64,000 nucleotides of DNA from NCBI GenBank assembly GCA_031281345.1, contig JAITFN010000026.1, positions 1-64,000 of the forward strand, written 5' to 3'. The notes under the pieces are model-generated. The model made no database searches. It saw only the letters and a list, made by a program, of their open reading frames with translations, and was not told the DNA's origin. Every line of letters begins with the position of its first letter. The first letter of the stretch is position 1. Below, in pieces: positions 25,675-34,232 of this stretch. The translations under genes and the position numbers were made by a program. Source of the stretch: Candidatus Fibrimonadaceae bacterium. Its GTDB lineage: Bacteria; Fibrobacterota; Fibrobacteria; Fibrobacterales; Fibrobacteraceae.

Positions 25675-26190
25675 ATGGAATGTACACACTGTGGCAGTAC
25701 TAGCTTCAAGAAAAATGGAATGCACAAAGGCGTGCAAAGGTATAGATGTAGCAGTTGCAAGCAATTCTTCAGCGACAGGGTAAAGAAATTTTCTTACCGC
25801 GACAAATGCCGAGCCTTGGATCTCTACCTGAACAATATCAGCATTAATAGAATCGCTAAATTTATGAAATGCTCCTCGGCGATGATACTCCGTTGGATAA
25901 AGGATGCGGCACAGAACCTCAAACCGCAGCAGTCGTTGCATACAACTGAGTGCCAAGACGAGATATACACAGATATAAAAAAACACCTGCCTGGTTGCTG
26001 TATGGATTGTTTACTCTCGGCAAAACGACAAGGTTATTGCGTTTGCGACTGGCGAAAGAATTGGAGCCGCGCAAAAGATATGCAGGAAATTCAAGAAGTT
26101 TACCAAGCGCATATAGCACGTTTACAGCAATATCAAAAGCTAGGAATTTCACAAAATCGCCAAAAAACAAAACGCAGCAGTAATAAGTAA
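25675..26190 (+). pseudogene. IS1-like transposase remnant (InsA-like zinc finger/HTH; InsB-like part frameshifted)
   Basis: ECTHCGSTSFKKNGMHKGVQRYRCSSCKQFF; other frame reads WIVYSRQNDKVIAFATGERIGAAQKICRKFKKFTKRI* then further stops. Confidence 0.75.
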
Positions 26191-26192
26191 AC
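26177..26192 (+). promoter_or_regulatory. Motif GCAGTAATAAGTAAAC upstream of modB promoter
   Basis: Ends 26 bp before TTGACA (26219-26224); -10 TACATT 17 bp further. Confidence 0.75.
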
Positions 26193-26255
26193 ACTGATGA
26201 AAACCCCCCGTGCCCCCCTTGACAAACAGTTTTTTAATTTCTACATTTGAAATAA

Positions 26256-26918
26256 ATGGATTTGTTCCCGTTATATAATTCTCTAAGAATCACGGTAATT
26301 GCAGTTTCATTTGCGTTCGTTCTTGGAATTCTTGCGGCTTATGCTATTTTGCGCATGCCACAGATGTTCAAGAGCGTATGCGATACGATATTTGCTATTC
26401 CGCTTGTGCTGCCGCCTACCGTTATAGGTTATTTTATACTTGTGAGCATGTCTCCAAGCAGCATGGCAGGTTCAAAACTTCTTGAATGGTTCGATATAAT
26501 CATCACAATGCGCTGGCAAGCGGCAATTGTGGCTGTTGTGATTATCTCATTCCCATTTATATATCGCACCACGCGCGGTGCATTTGAAAGCTTTGACCAA
26601 AATTTGCTAGATGCAGGGAGAACGCTTGGACTGTCTGAAAAATATATATTCTTTAGAATACTTCTCCCTAATTGCAAACACGGAATTATTGCAGGAACAG
26701 TGTTAGCCTTTGCGCGCGGGATTGGCGAATATGGAGCAACAAGCATGGTTTGCGGTTATATCGCAGGCAGAACCGCCACCGTTTCCACCTCCGTTGCGTA
26801 TTTTTGGCAAATTGGCAGAGACGATATGGCATTCTATTGGGTGATGATAAATCTTGGAATTGCATTCGTGTTTATGGTATTAATTGAAATCTTCAACAGA
26901 CCTAGGGTTAGGGGATAG
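26256..26918 (+). CDS. modB: Molybdate ABC transporter permease ModB
   Basis: PLVLPPTVIGYFILVSM; ARGIGEYGATSMVCGYIAGRT. Confidence 0.93.
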   Translation: MDLFPLYNSLRITVIAVSFAFVLGILAAYAILRMPQMFKSVCDTIFAIPLVLPPTVIGYFILVSMSPSSMAGSKLLEWFDIIITMRWQAAIVAVVIISFPFIYRTTRGAFESFDQNLLDAGRTLGLSEKYIFFRILLPNCKHGIIAGTVLAFARGIGEYGATSMVCGYIAGRTATVSTSVAYFWQIGRDDMAFYWVMINLGIAFVFMVLIEIFNRPRVRG

Positions 26919-26920
26919 CG

Positions 26921-27955
26921 ATGCTCGTTTGCAATATCATAAAAAATCTTAGCGGTTTTGCCCTGAATGTGAATATAGAAGCGAAACGCGGTGTAACCGC
27001 TCTTATGGGTGCATCGGGTAGCGGCAAGAGTATGACGCTTCGTTGCATAGCCGGTATTTCAAAACCCGACAGTGGGCATATTGAACTGAACGGAAGAGTG
27101 CTTTTTGATTCCGAAAAGAAAATCAACCTGCCTCCACAACAACGCAATACTGGTTTTTTGTTTCAAGATTACGCCCTGTTCCCGAATATGACTGTGCTGC
27201 AAAATATAATGACCGGAATAAAAAGCAAAACAAATCGCGAAAAACAAGCCGCGGACTTTGCAGAAACATTCCACATACACTCCCATTTAAACAAATACCC
27301 ACACCAACTCTCCGGCGGCGAAAAACAGCGTTGCGCCATAGCCCGCATTCTCGTAGGTTCGCCAGATATTCTAATGCTAGACGAACCTTTTGCCGCTTTA
27401 GACAGCCATTTGCGCTGGGAATTGGAAATGGAACTTGCCTCGCTGTTCAAGAATTTCCAAAATCCTATTTTATATGTATCCCACAACCGAGATGAAGTAT
27501 ATAGGCTCAGCGACAATATAGCCGTTATGAATTGCGGCAAAAATGAACCAATTTCCGAAAAGAAAGCTCTGTTCAAAAATCCTGCAAGCGTTCAGGCGGC
27601 ACGGCTTACGGGTTGCAAAAATATCGCTAAGGCAACTGCCAAAGGAACGCAGATTTACGTGCCTGATTGGGGAGTGGAGCTTGACATAGCACAAAACGAT
27701 GTGCAATATATAGGTATTAGGGCAAATAATATTGTTCCTGCTTCTGCTGCAAACAAAGCCGATATTGCCACCTCATTTCCTTTTGAGATAGTGAATGAGA
27801 TTGAAGATACCTTCACAAATATTCTAATGGTGCGAAAGCAGGGAACAAATCTGCCGCCCATTCGCTGGGAAATGCCCAAAAAAGACCGAACCGCTCTGCG
27901 AAATCTCCCGCAAGAGCTTGCACTTTTGCGTGAACATCTTTTGTTTTTAAAATAA
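26921..27955 (+). CDS. modC: Molybdate ABC transporter ATPase ModC
   Basis: Walker A LMGASGSGKSMTLRCIAG; LSGGEKQRCAIARILV; C-terminal ligand-binding region. Confidence 0.93.
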   Translation: MLVCNIIKNLSGFALNVNIEAKRGVTALMGASGSGKSMTLRCIAGISKPDSGHIELNGRVLFDSEKKINLPPQQRNTGFLFQDYALFPNMTVLQNIMTGIKSKTNREKQAADFAETFHIHSHLNKYPHQLSGGEKQRCAIARILVGSPDILMLDEPFAALDSHLRWELEMELASLFKNFQNPILYVSHNRDEVYRLSDNIAVMNCGKNEPISEKKALFKNPASVQAARLTGCKNIAKATAKGTQIYVPDWGVELDIAQNDVQYIGIRANNIVPASAANKADIATSFPFEIVNEIEDTFTNILMVRKQGTNLPPIRWEMPKKDRTALRNLPQELALLREHLLFLK

Positions 27956-27968
27956 GTAAATTACCTAA

Positions 27969-28751
27969 ATGGAAAATTTCAAATTACTAGAAAATAATAT
28001 AATTCAACTCCCATGCGGTGTGTTTGCTGGTATAGCAAGCTATGTCTGTTACCCAAGCGGCGAGCTGGAAGGCGTTAAACTTTCAGAAAAGAATATGCTT
28101 GTCACTCACGTTGGCGAGCTTGTTCCTTGCTATGAAGAAACTAACCGCCGCAAAAATAAATACTCCGTTGAGTTTTACAAAAACGGCATGGTAAAAGCAG
28201 TTGCCCTCAACGAAGTCCAAGAAATTCAAACACCAATCGGCGAATTTCCCGCAGAGCTTGTGACCTTTTACGAAACTGGAGAATTAAAACGCTTTTTCCC
28301 ACTAGACGGCCAAATCAGCGGAATGTGGAGCGAAAAAGACGAAAAAGCCTTAGCCATTCCGCTATCCTTTGACCTGCCCTTTACATCTTTTACCGCGATA
28401 ATCAGTGGAGTTGCTTTTTACCAAGGCGGCAATATCCGTAGCATAACGCTCTTTCCTGGGGAAACCATTTCCATAAAAACAGAGTTCGGTGATATTTTAA
28501 CGAGGAACGGATTTTCTCTTTATGAATCGGGAAAATTGGAATCACTTGAACCTGCCGCTCCAACCTTGATAAAAACTCCAAAAGGCAGGGTAGATGCCTT
28601 TGACCCGGATGCTGTTGGCGTAAGTGCCGATGTGAATTCGCTTGTATTTGGCGAAGACGGAGATGTAATAGGCTTTAATCCTGCTCGTTATGGTTCGCTG
28701 CAAATGTGCAGCCCCGAAGATTGCGCTAGCTGTTCTTTGGGGTGTTCTTGA
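27969..28751 (+). CDS. Hypothetical protein, mod-linked, with repeated 'YxSGxLxxxxL' units and Cys-rich tail
   Basis: VCYPSGELEGVKL, FYKNGMVKAVAL, FYETGELKRFFPL, FYQGGNIRSITL, LYESGKLESLEP; ends CSPEDCASCSLGCS. Confidence 0.6.
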   Translation: MENFKLLENNIIQLPCGVFAGIASYVCYPSGELEGVKLSEKNMLVTHVGELVPCYEETNRRKNKYSVEFYKNGMVKAVALNEVQEIQTPIGEFPAELVTFYETGELKRFFPLDGQISGMWSEKDEKALAIPLSFDLPFTSFTAIISGVAFYQGGNIRSITLFPGETISIKTEFGDILTRNGFSLYESGKLESLEPAAPTLIKTPKGRVDAFDPDAVGVSADVNSLVFGEDGDVIGFNPARYGSLQMCSPEDCASCSLGCS

Positions 28752-29273
28752 TTATGAATAAGCTTTAACCCAGTCCGTTTTGAATTCAATGGTTTCGCCC
28801 CTTTGTTTGAGCAAACCAACGCCATATTTTTTTGCTTCTTGAATAACCTTTTGGTTGAAGCTCAAAGAGCCTAATCCTAGATAGATTTTGTATTTGGCAT
28901 AATAAGGAAACAATATGCGAAAATTTTTGATTTTCTTCTCTGCCATTTTTTTTGGATAGTCGCTCTCTGCTTTGTATTTTATTTCTATTATTGCAACGGC
29001 TTTGTCGTTTCTCATAACAATATCAAACTGGTCTTTTACTATTGTACCATCAGAGAGTTTTATTTCTCCGCCAAAGTCATCGTTTATGCTGTCAAAATGC
29101 ACTCTGGCAAAGCTCATGCTTTTTTCCAGCGAATTGTAAAAGAAATCCTCGGCAAAGGCTCCATTGCTATGACCTATGCCACTAAGTTCTTCCCTCAATT
29201 TTTTTATTTGCCTATCGGATTCAGCGAACATAGCCCAAACGTCATCGGCAGTTAATCCTTTCATCTTCTTCAT
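28752..29273 (-). CDS. DUF3782/PD-(D/E)XK nuclease-like hypothetical protein
   Basis: DQFDIVMRNDKAVAIIEIKYKAE (D-x(n)-ExK) motif. Confidence 0.55.
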   Translation of the reverse strand: MKKMKGLTADDVWAMFAESDRQIKKLREELSGIGHSNGAFAEDFFYNSLEKSMSFARVHFDSINDDFGGEIKLSDGTIVKDQFDIVMRNDKAVAIIEIKYKAESDYPKKMAEKKIKNFRILFPYYAKYKIYLGLGSLSFNQKVIQEAKKYGVGLLKQRGETIEFKTDWVKAYS

Positions 29274-29403
29274 AAAAACTCCTAGTTTTGTTAATCTACA
29301 TATTAGACGTAAAAAAATGGGAAAAAATTCCAAATTTATTAAAAATAATATGTTTTTTTGATTTTTTTGCCATATTTGTGATAAATATCACATTTTTTAA
29401 CAA

Positions 29404-29706
29404 AAAAGCGGAATAGGCAAAGCCCATTCCGCTTTTTGCATAAAGCTAAAACTTACTTCAACACAACAGCTATTTTCTTGTAATTGGAACCAGACTGAAC
29501 AATGGCATAATAGCTGCCAGCAGGCACTTTTTCCAAACCAAATACGCTATTGCCAGCACGAACCTTGCCGCTGTACACTTTAGCACCGCTCATATCGTAT
29601 AGAGATATGGTTGCATCTTTTATAGAGGAGATGTGCAAGCTACGACCATACGGAGCCACTAACAAAGCTTGGCTAGCTGGGGTGAACTTTAGGATTGGAT
29701 TTGGAT
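29404..29706 (+). repeat. Outer inverted repeat, left arm (about 303 bp; partner 31898-32200)
   Basis: Near-identical by eye to the reverse complement of 31898-32200, including terminator AAAAGCGGAATAGGCAAAGCCCATTCCGCTTTT. Confidence 0.9.
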
Positions 29707-30283
29707 TCGGTGGGTTGGCACTGCATTTTCCATCGCAACTTGTAACTATTTCACCGTAATCATCTGTGCAATTTGCCGCTGTTGCTGCTGCTCCATCAAC
29801 TACGCCGCAGTAGCATCCGTCAAGTCCATCAGGCCAAAAGCAGAAAGGACCGGTGGTGCTGGGAGTTTTGCCGCACTCGCTTTGGCTAGAAACTACTGTG
29901 CCTTTCTCTGCCTCACAGTCTTCTCTTGTCTTCTGATAGCAACCGCCCTCGCCGTATTGGCTTGGAGGACCAAAATCGCACCATACTACGCCTGCCGCTT
30001 GACCCCAACAACCTGTGCAATTAGTGAACGGAGTGCCACCTGAGCTTGAGCATTGATTTGCGCCTTGTCCTTGTGTTGCGCCGGTATATAATTGAGGACA
30101 ATAACCAGCCTGAATTTCGCAGCCTACGAAATTTCCACTTTCATCAGAATCATCAACCTGCCAGCAACCATCAGCCCCCCATTGGCAAAATACTTTTACA
30201 CCATTGGCTACACACGGTGCTGCCCACACTTGTGAAACAAATGCCGCTATTGCGAAAAGCGATAGCGCTAAAACCTTCTTCAT
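29453..30283 (-). CDS. Secreted Cys-rich protein with C-terminal sorting-type domain (T9SS-like)
   Basis: Signal peptide MKKVLALSLFAIAAFVSQVWA; Cys-rich body; C-terminal ISLYDMSGAKVYSGKVRAGNSVFGLEKVPAGSYYAIVQSGSNYKKIAVVLK. Confidence 0.8.
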   Translation of the reverse strand: MKKVLALSLFAIAAFVSQVWAAPCVANGVKVFCQWGADGCWQVDDSDESGNFVGCEIQAGYCPQLYTGATQGQGANQCSSSGGTPFTNCTGCWGQAAGVVWCDFGPPSQYGEGGCYQKTREDCEAEKGTVVSSQSECGKTPSTTGPFCFWPDGLDGCYCGVVDGAAATAANCTDDYGEIVTSCDGKCSANPPNPNPILKFTPASQALLVAPYGRSLHISSIKDATISLYDMSGAKVYSGKVRAGNSVFGLEKVPAGSYYAIVQSGSNYKKIAVVLK

Positions 30284-30320
30284 AGAAAACCTCCTCTCAA
30301 AATGGATAATAATAATATAC
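30268..30320 (+). repeat. Inner inverted repeat, left arm (53 bp perfect; partner 31272-31324)
   Basis: Reverse complement GTATATTATTATTATCCATTTTGAGAGGAGGTTTTCTATGAAGAAGGTTTTAG is identical to 31272-31324. Confidence 0.95.
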
Positions 30321-30331
30321 CTTTGCACCCA

Positions 30332-31180
30332 TTACATCTCCACAACCTGTTCAAGGTCGCTTGGCAGTAAATGACCGTAGATATTCAGGGTTAATGTTAT
30401 GTTTTCGTGCCGCATCAATATTTGCACAGCTTTTATGTTTCGCCCTATTCGTAGTAAATTGCTTGCGAAACTGTGGCGAAAACGGTGAAAATGCGCTATT
30501 CCTGTGTTTTTTATGCCAGATTTTTCTACTGCTCTTTTTATGAAGCGCTCTTTGGCTTTTAAAAGATTTGAGAGCCAAGGGAATAAAGCACCTGGTTCGG
30601 TTCCCCTTATTGCCAAATACCTGTCAATATGGGTTTGGAGCCTAGAAGATACGGGCAATGTGGCTGCTTTGCCCCCTTTGCCTATCAGGGATATTTTGCC
30701 GTTTGCGAGGTTTTCCATTCGCAAAAGCCTTGATTCCTCACGCCTTAAACCAGCAAAAGCCATAAGTGCAAACCAACATTTGCATTCGGCGTTTTTTGCC
30801 GCTTCTATTATTTTTTCGCATTCTTCTACCGTCCAAAAATGCCTTGGCACGGGTTTTGGTTTTGCTACTACAATTTTTTTGAAGGGATTTTTTCCAGAAA
30901 TGTCGTAATGCTCAAAGACCCAAGAAAAGAAATGACGGAAGAATAAAATTTTGTTTTTTGATGTGTAGGCAGAGTTTTTTACAAAAGATTCTCGCACGAA
31001 CTCCGAGCAAAAGGCTTGTGTTATTTGTTGTATCTCCTTAATTTCCTTATAGTTACAGAACTTTATGAATGGTTTTAGATAATCACTATAAAGTTTCACC
31101 GTTCCAGATGCACGTTTGCGCACTTTTTCCACATCCAAAAGAAAAATCTCTACCGCCTCATTTAAAGTCACATTTTCCAT
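30332..31180 (-). CDS. Tyrosine recombinase/integrase
   Basis: AGLRREESRLLRMENL; HFHRFRHSFASNLLRIGRNIKAVQILMRHENITLTLNIYGHL; homologous to the prophage integrase at 34229-35272. Confidence 0.92.
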   Translation of the reverse strand: MENVTLNEAVEIFLLDVEKVRKRASGTVKLYSDYLKPFIKFCNYKEIKEIQQITQAFCSEFVRESFVKNSAYTSKNKILFFRHFFSWVFEHYDISGKNPFKKIVVAKPKPVPRHFWTVEECEKIIEAAKNAECKCWFALMAFAGLRREESRLLRMENLANGKISLIGKGGKAATLPVSSRLQTHIDRYLAIRGTEPGALFPWLSNLLKAKERFIKRAVEKSGIKNTGIAHFHRFRHSFASNLLRIGRNIKAVQILMRHENITLTLNIYGHLLPSDLEQVVEM

Positions 31181-31271
31181 GCTATCCCTCCTATTTTGAG
31201 CAAATTATTGTGAATTTTACGTAAAAATTACAAAAAATAGCGTTTTTTTTGACTTTTTCAGGAAAAATAAT

Positions 31272-31324
31272 GTATATTATTATTATCCATTTTGAGAGGA
31301 GGTTTTCTATGAAGAAGGTTTTAG
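31272..31324 (+). repeat. Inner inverted repeat, right arm
   Basis: Perfect inverted match to 30268-30320; spans upstream region, RBS, start codon and first codons. Confidence 0.95.
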
Positions 31325-32151
31325 TGCTGTCGCTTTTCGCTATGGCGGTTTTGGTTTCAGAAGCCTTGGCTGCGGCTTGTACATCTGGTGGCTCAGGACT
31401 TTTATGTAACTGGGGTGATGGCAAATGTTGGGGGATTAAAAGTACAGATAATTCTGGAACTGAAGTTGGATGCGCAACGCAGGTTGCTAATTGCGAAAGC
31501 GGGGGCAAACTGTACAAAGGAGCAGAAAGTAGCGATGGTTCATGCAGTGGCAAAACAGAATTTACATGCGGTGGTTGTGACTTGGGGGCAGGAGCTTCCG
31601 TATATTGCGATTATGGACCTTTATTGGCGAATGGTACAGGCGGTTGCTGGGAAAAAGCTGCAAGCGAAGGATGCGGTAATGGCGGCACTGAGGTTACCAA
31701 GCAACAATGCGATGATAGAAACAATGCTGGTGTGAATCTCAATGCTAAATTATGCTATTGGGAAGGGGATGGTACTGCAGCCAACCAATGCTATTGCGGA
31801 TTAGTCCAAGGTGCTGAAGCGACAGAGACAAATTGCACAGCAGAATATGGTGTAATAGTTACAAACTGTGACGGTTACTGCGGTGCATCTCCGCCGGATC
31901 CAAATCCAATCCTAAAGTTCACTCCAGCCAGTCAAGCCTTGCTAGTAGCTCCTTATGGTCGTAGCTTGCACATCTCCTCTATAAAAGATGCAACCATATC
32001 TCTATACGATATGAGCGGTGCAAGGGTGTATAGCGGCAGAGTTCGTGCTGGCAATAGCGTATTTGGTTTGGAAAAAGTGCCTGCTGGCAGCTATTATGCC
32101 ATTGTTCAGTCTGGTTCCAATTACAAGAAAGTAGCTGTTGTGTTGAAGTAA
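31309..32151 (+). CDS. Secreted Cys-rich protein, inverted paralog of 29453-30283
   Basis: Same signal peptide start (MKKVL) and near-identical C-terminal sorting domain, divergent Cys-rich middle. Confidence 0.8.
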   Translation: MKKVLVLSLFAMAVLVSEALAAACTSGGSGLLCNWGDGKCWGIKSTDNSGTEVGCATQVANCESGGKLYKGAESSDGSCSGKTEFTCGGCDLGAGASVYCDYGPLLANGTGGCWEKAASEGCGNGGTEVTKQQCDDRNNAGVNLNAKLCYWEGDGTAANQCYCGLVQGAEATETNCTAEYGVIVTNCDGYCGASPPDPNPILKFTPASQALLVAPYGRSLHISSIKDATISLYDMSGARVYSGRVRAGNSVFGLEKVPAGSYYAIVQSGSNYKKVAVVLK

Positions 32152-32200
32152 GTTTTAGCTTTATGCAAAAAGCGGAATGGGCTTTGCCTATTCCGCTTTT
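31898..32200 (+). repeat. Outer inverted repeat, right arm
   Basis: See 29404-29706. Confidence 0.9.
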
Positions 32201-32214
32201 ACTATATTAACTCA

Positions 32215-32691
32215 ATGTTTATAGATATAATAGTTTTCATATTTATTGCTGTTTTTTTAGTGCTTGGTATTGTCCGCGGATTTATAGTTAGTTTGATTTG
32301 GGCATCTTGGGTTGTTGGGATATTATCCGCTTGGCTTTTTTCGGGAATAGTTGAAATTATACTTACATCAAATATAGAAGGTCTCTCTCCTATTGCGGCT
32401 AGGTGCCTCGGTGTGTTTTTGGCATTTTTGATACCTTTTTTGCTGGTTCGCATAGCTACTAAGGTGGTGGACTTTTTCGTAAAAAAATCGGCGCCTTTGA
32501 CATTTGTGAATCGCGTACTTGGTGGCATTTTTGGCGTATTAAAAGGAATTGCAATATCTGCTATAATGCTGACCATTATCCATCTTTTGCCTGCGCAAGG
32601 TAGCTTAAAGCAAGCCAGAGACAGCTCCTTTGCATATTCAATATACAAAGTAGTTCCGTTTGACAGTTTGTGGAAGGAAATTAATATATGA
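32215..32691 (+). CDS. CvpA family membrane protein
   Basis: MFIDIIVFIFIAVFLVLGIVRGFIVSLIW; FVNRVLGGIFGVLKGIAI. Confidence 0.75.
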   Translation: MFIDIIVFIFIAVFLVLGIVRGFIVSLIWASWVVGILSAWLFSGIVEIILTSNIEGLSPIAARCLGVFLAFLIPFLLVRIATKVVDFFVKKSAPLTFVNRVLGGIFGVLKGIAISAIMLTIIHLLPAQGSLKQARDSSFAYSIYKVVPFDSLWKEINI

Positions 32692-33185
32692 ACAAAAAGG
32701 TAGCTTATGTAATCGCCTCTTTTTTTGGCGTTGGGTATTGTCCAATAGCGAGCGGAACAGCGGGTTCTTTGGCAACGCTGCCTTTTGCGTTTGTGCTTGC
32801 GTATTATGGCGGCTTTTACGCTATGCTTGCCTTTTTTGTGCTTGTTTATGTTGCTGGAACCATAGCGAGCAAAGAGGTTTTGAAATACACAAGCCACGAC
32901 CCTTCTTTAATTGTGATAGACGAGGTTGCCGGGCAGCTTATCCCTCTTATGTTTTTTTCCCTTTATGAGCTTCCAGAAATTCATAAGTGGTGGTTATATA
33001 TAGCCTTACCCTCTTTTGTTCTGTTTCGTATTTTTGATATTTTCAAACCCTTTCCTGCAAGCTATTTCGATAAAAAAGTGCTGAACGAACACGGCGTTAT
33101 GCTAGACGATATTGCCGCTGGCATTTACGCACTTTTGGTTATGGTTATTTTTCTAATATTCCTACCGCTTTCGCATTATTTGTAA
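32688..33185 (+). CDS. pgpA: Phosphatidylglycerophosphatase A
   Basis: FFGVGYCPIASGTAGSLATLP; HDPSLIVIDEVAGQLIPL; FRIFDIFKPFPASYFD. Confidence 0.92.
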   Translation: MNKKVAYVIASFFGVGYCPIASGTAGSLATLPFAFVLAYYGGFYAMLAFFVLVYVAGTIASKEVLKYTSHDPSLIVIDEVAGQLIPLMFFSLYELPEIHKWWLYIALPSFVLFRIFDIFKPFPASYFDKKVLNEHGVMLDDIAAGIYALLVMVIFLIFLPLSHYL

Positions 33186-33296
33186 ATTTTTAGTAGATTT
33201 TTCCAAGAAACCGCATAAAATATAGATTGCGAAGTGTTTAATATGTTAAGCGTGATATAATAAAATATACTTAGTTTATTTGCTTTTTGCTGTGTT

Positions 33297-33316
33297 AATG
33301 TGTTAATACTGTGTAG
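33297..33316 (+). repeat. Candidate attL core AATGTGTTAATACTGTGTAG
   Basis: 19/20 match to 59994-60013 at the opposite prophage boundary. Confidence 0.7.
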
Positions 33317-33317
33317 T

Positions 33318-34027
33318 TTAAATATCAAACAAAACAGGCTGACCTCCTTGCCTAAATTGCCTTATTATGTCGCAATAAAGACCTGGGGGAACTTGAGATA
33401 TATTCCCATAACGTTCTCTCATTATTTTTTTATTTTTGTTGGAGATTTGTTCTATTGTTAGTAGTTTTCTTTGAGGTTTTTCATTTTTCAAGCACAATGA
33501 AGTATTAGAGTATATTATAGTACGTTTTAAAACTTCTAACCCGTAAGAGTAGTAATTGCATATATTCTTGTAGCCGGAGAACTTTAGAAAGTCCCATAGA
33601 TAAGAAAATATCAATGAACGTGCGCCATTTTCAATGGCCCAGAATTTAGGCTTGTGATAATTGATTATTTTAGCAGTACATTCGGCCGTATAAATACCAT
33701 TTAATCGTTTCAGCCTTGCTTTTTTTGTAAAGTCAAAGCCTTCCCATTTTTTTTCCAATAGAAATTAAGTCCAGTTTCTTTAGTAAAAAATCTTTTGTTT
33801 CCTAGGGAAAGGGGAACCCAAGTTTCACAAGGCGGCGATGCAAATATATAATCTGGTTTTGGATAAGTATCCAGCACTTTCTTAGCAGTCTCGAAATCAC
33901 TTAAATCTAAATTAATATGTCCAGTTCCGCTTCCAAGGCCAAAAGAATAAACCTTGCATTCGGGCAGTGCCTTTTTTACTCCGTCTGTTTCAGAATCAAA
34001 TAGAGCCCAAACAACCTCTTGCACCAT
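33318..34027 (-). pseudogene. Phage DNA (cytosine) methyltransferase-like gene, split by a frameshift at an A8 tract
   Basis: N-part (33710-34027) PDYIFASPPCETWVPLSLGNKRF; C-part (33318-33758) FWAIENGARSLIFSYL...IRQF; frames switch at T8 on + strand (33747-33754). Confidence 0.65.
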
Positions 34028-34028
34028 T

Positions 34029-34232
34029 TTACTCTAATTCCTTTCTTTTATATGGTTTTACCGTTAAACCTTTAGCCTCTTGCTCTTTTCTATATCTTTC
34101 CCTACGAATTTCCCTGTTATATTCCATTATTATATCTTTATTTCTCTCATAATGACGTTTTTTAGCCGCTTTAATAGCCTCAATGCGCTCTGCCTCGGTT
34201 TTATATCTAAAAGGTCTGTGAGCGCGCTTCAT
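34029..34232 (-). CDS. Small basic phage protein
   Basis: 67-aa ORF overlapping the integrase stop; very Lys/Arg/Glu-rich. Confidence 0.5.
   Translation of the reverse strand: MKRAHRPFRYKTEAERIEAIKAAKKRHYERNKDIIMEYNREIRRERYRKEQEAKGLTVKPYKRKELE

Noticed and set aside
25718-25732. CACAAAGGCGTG within the transposase resembling the leader hairpin 5' arm
   Set aside because: Short coincidental match in coding sequence (HKGV), with no matching 3' arm or T run
26177-26192. Interpreting the 16-bp motif as the 3' end of the IS1-like transposase
   Set aside because: One copy does overlap the degenerate transposase 3' end (reads NAAVISKH in the InsB-like frame), but the other five copies lack flanking transposase sequence and keep a 23-26 bp offset to the promoter; kept only as an alternative explanation
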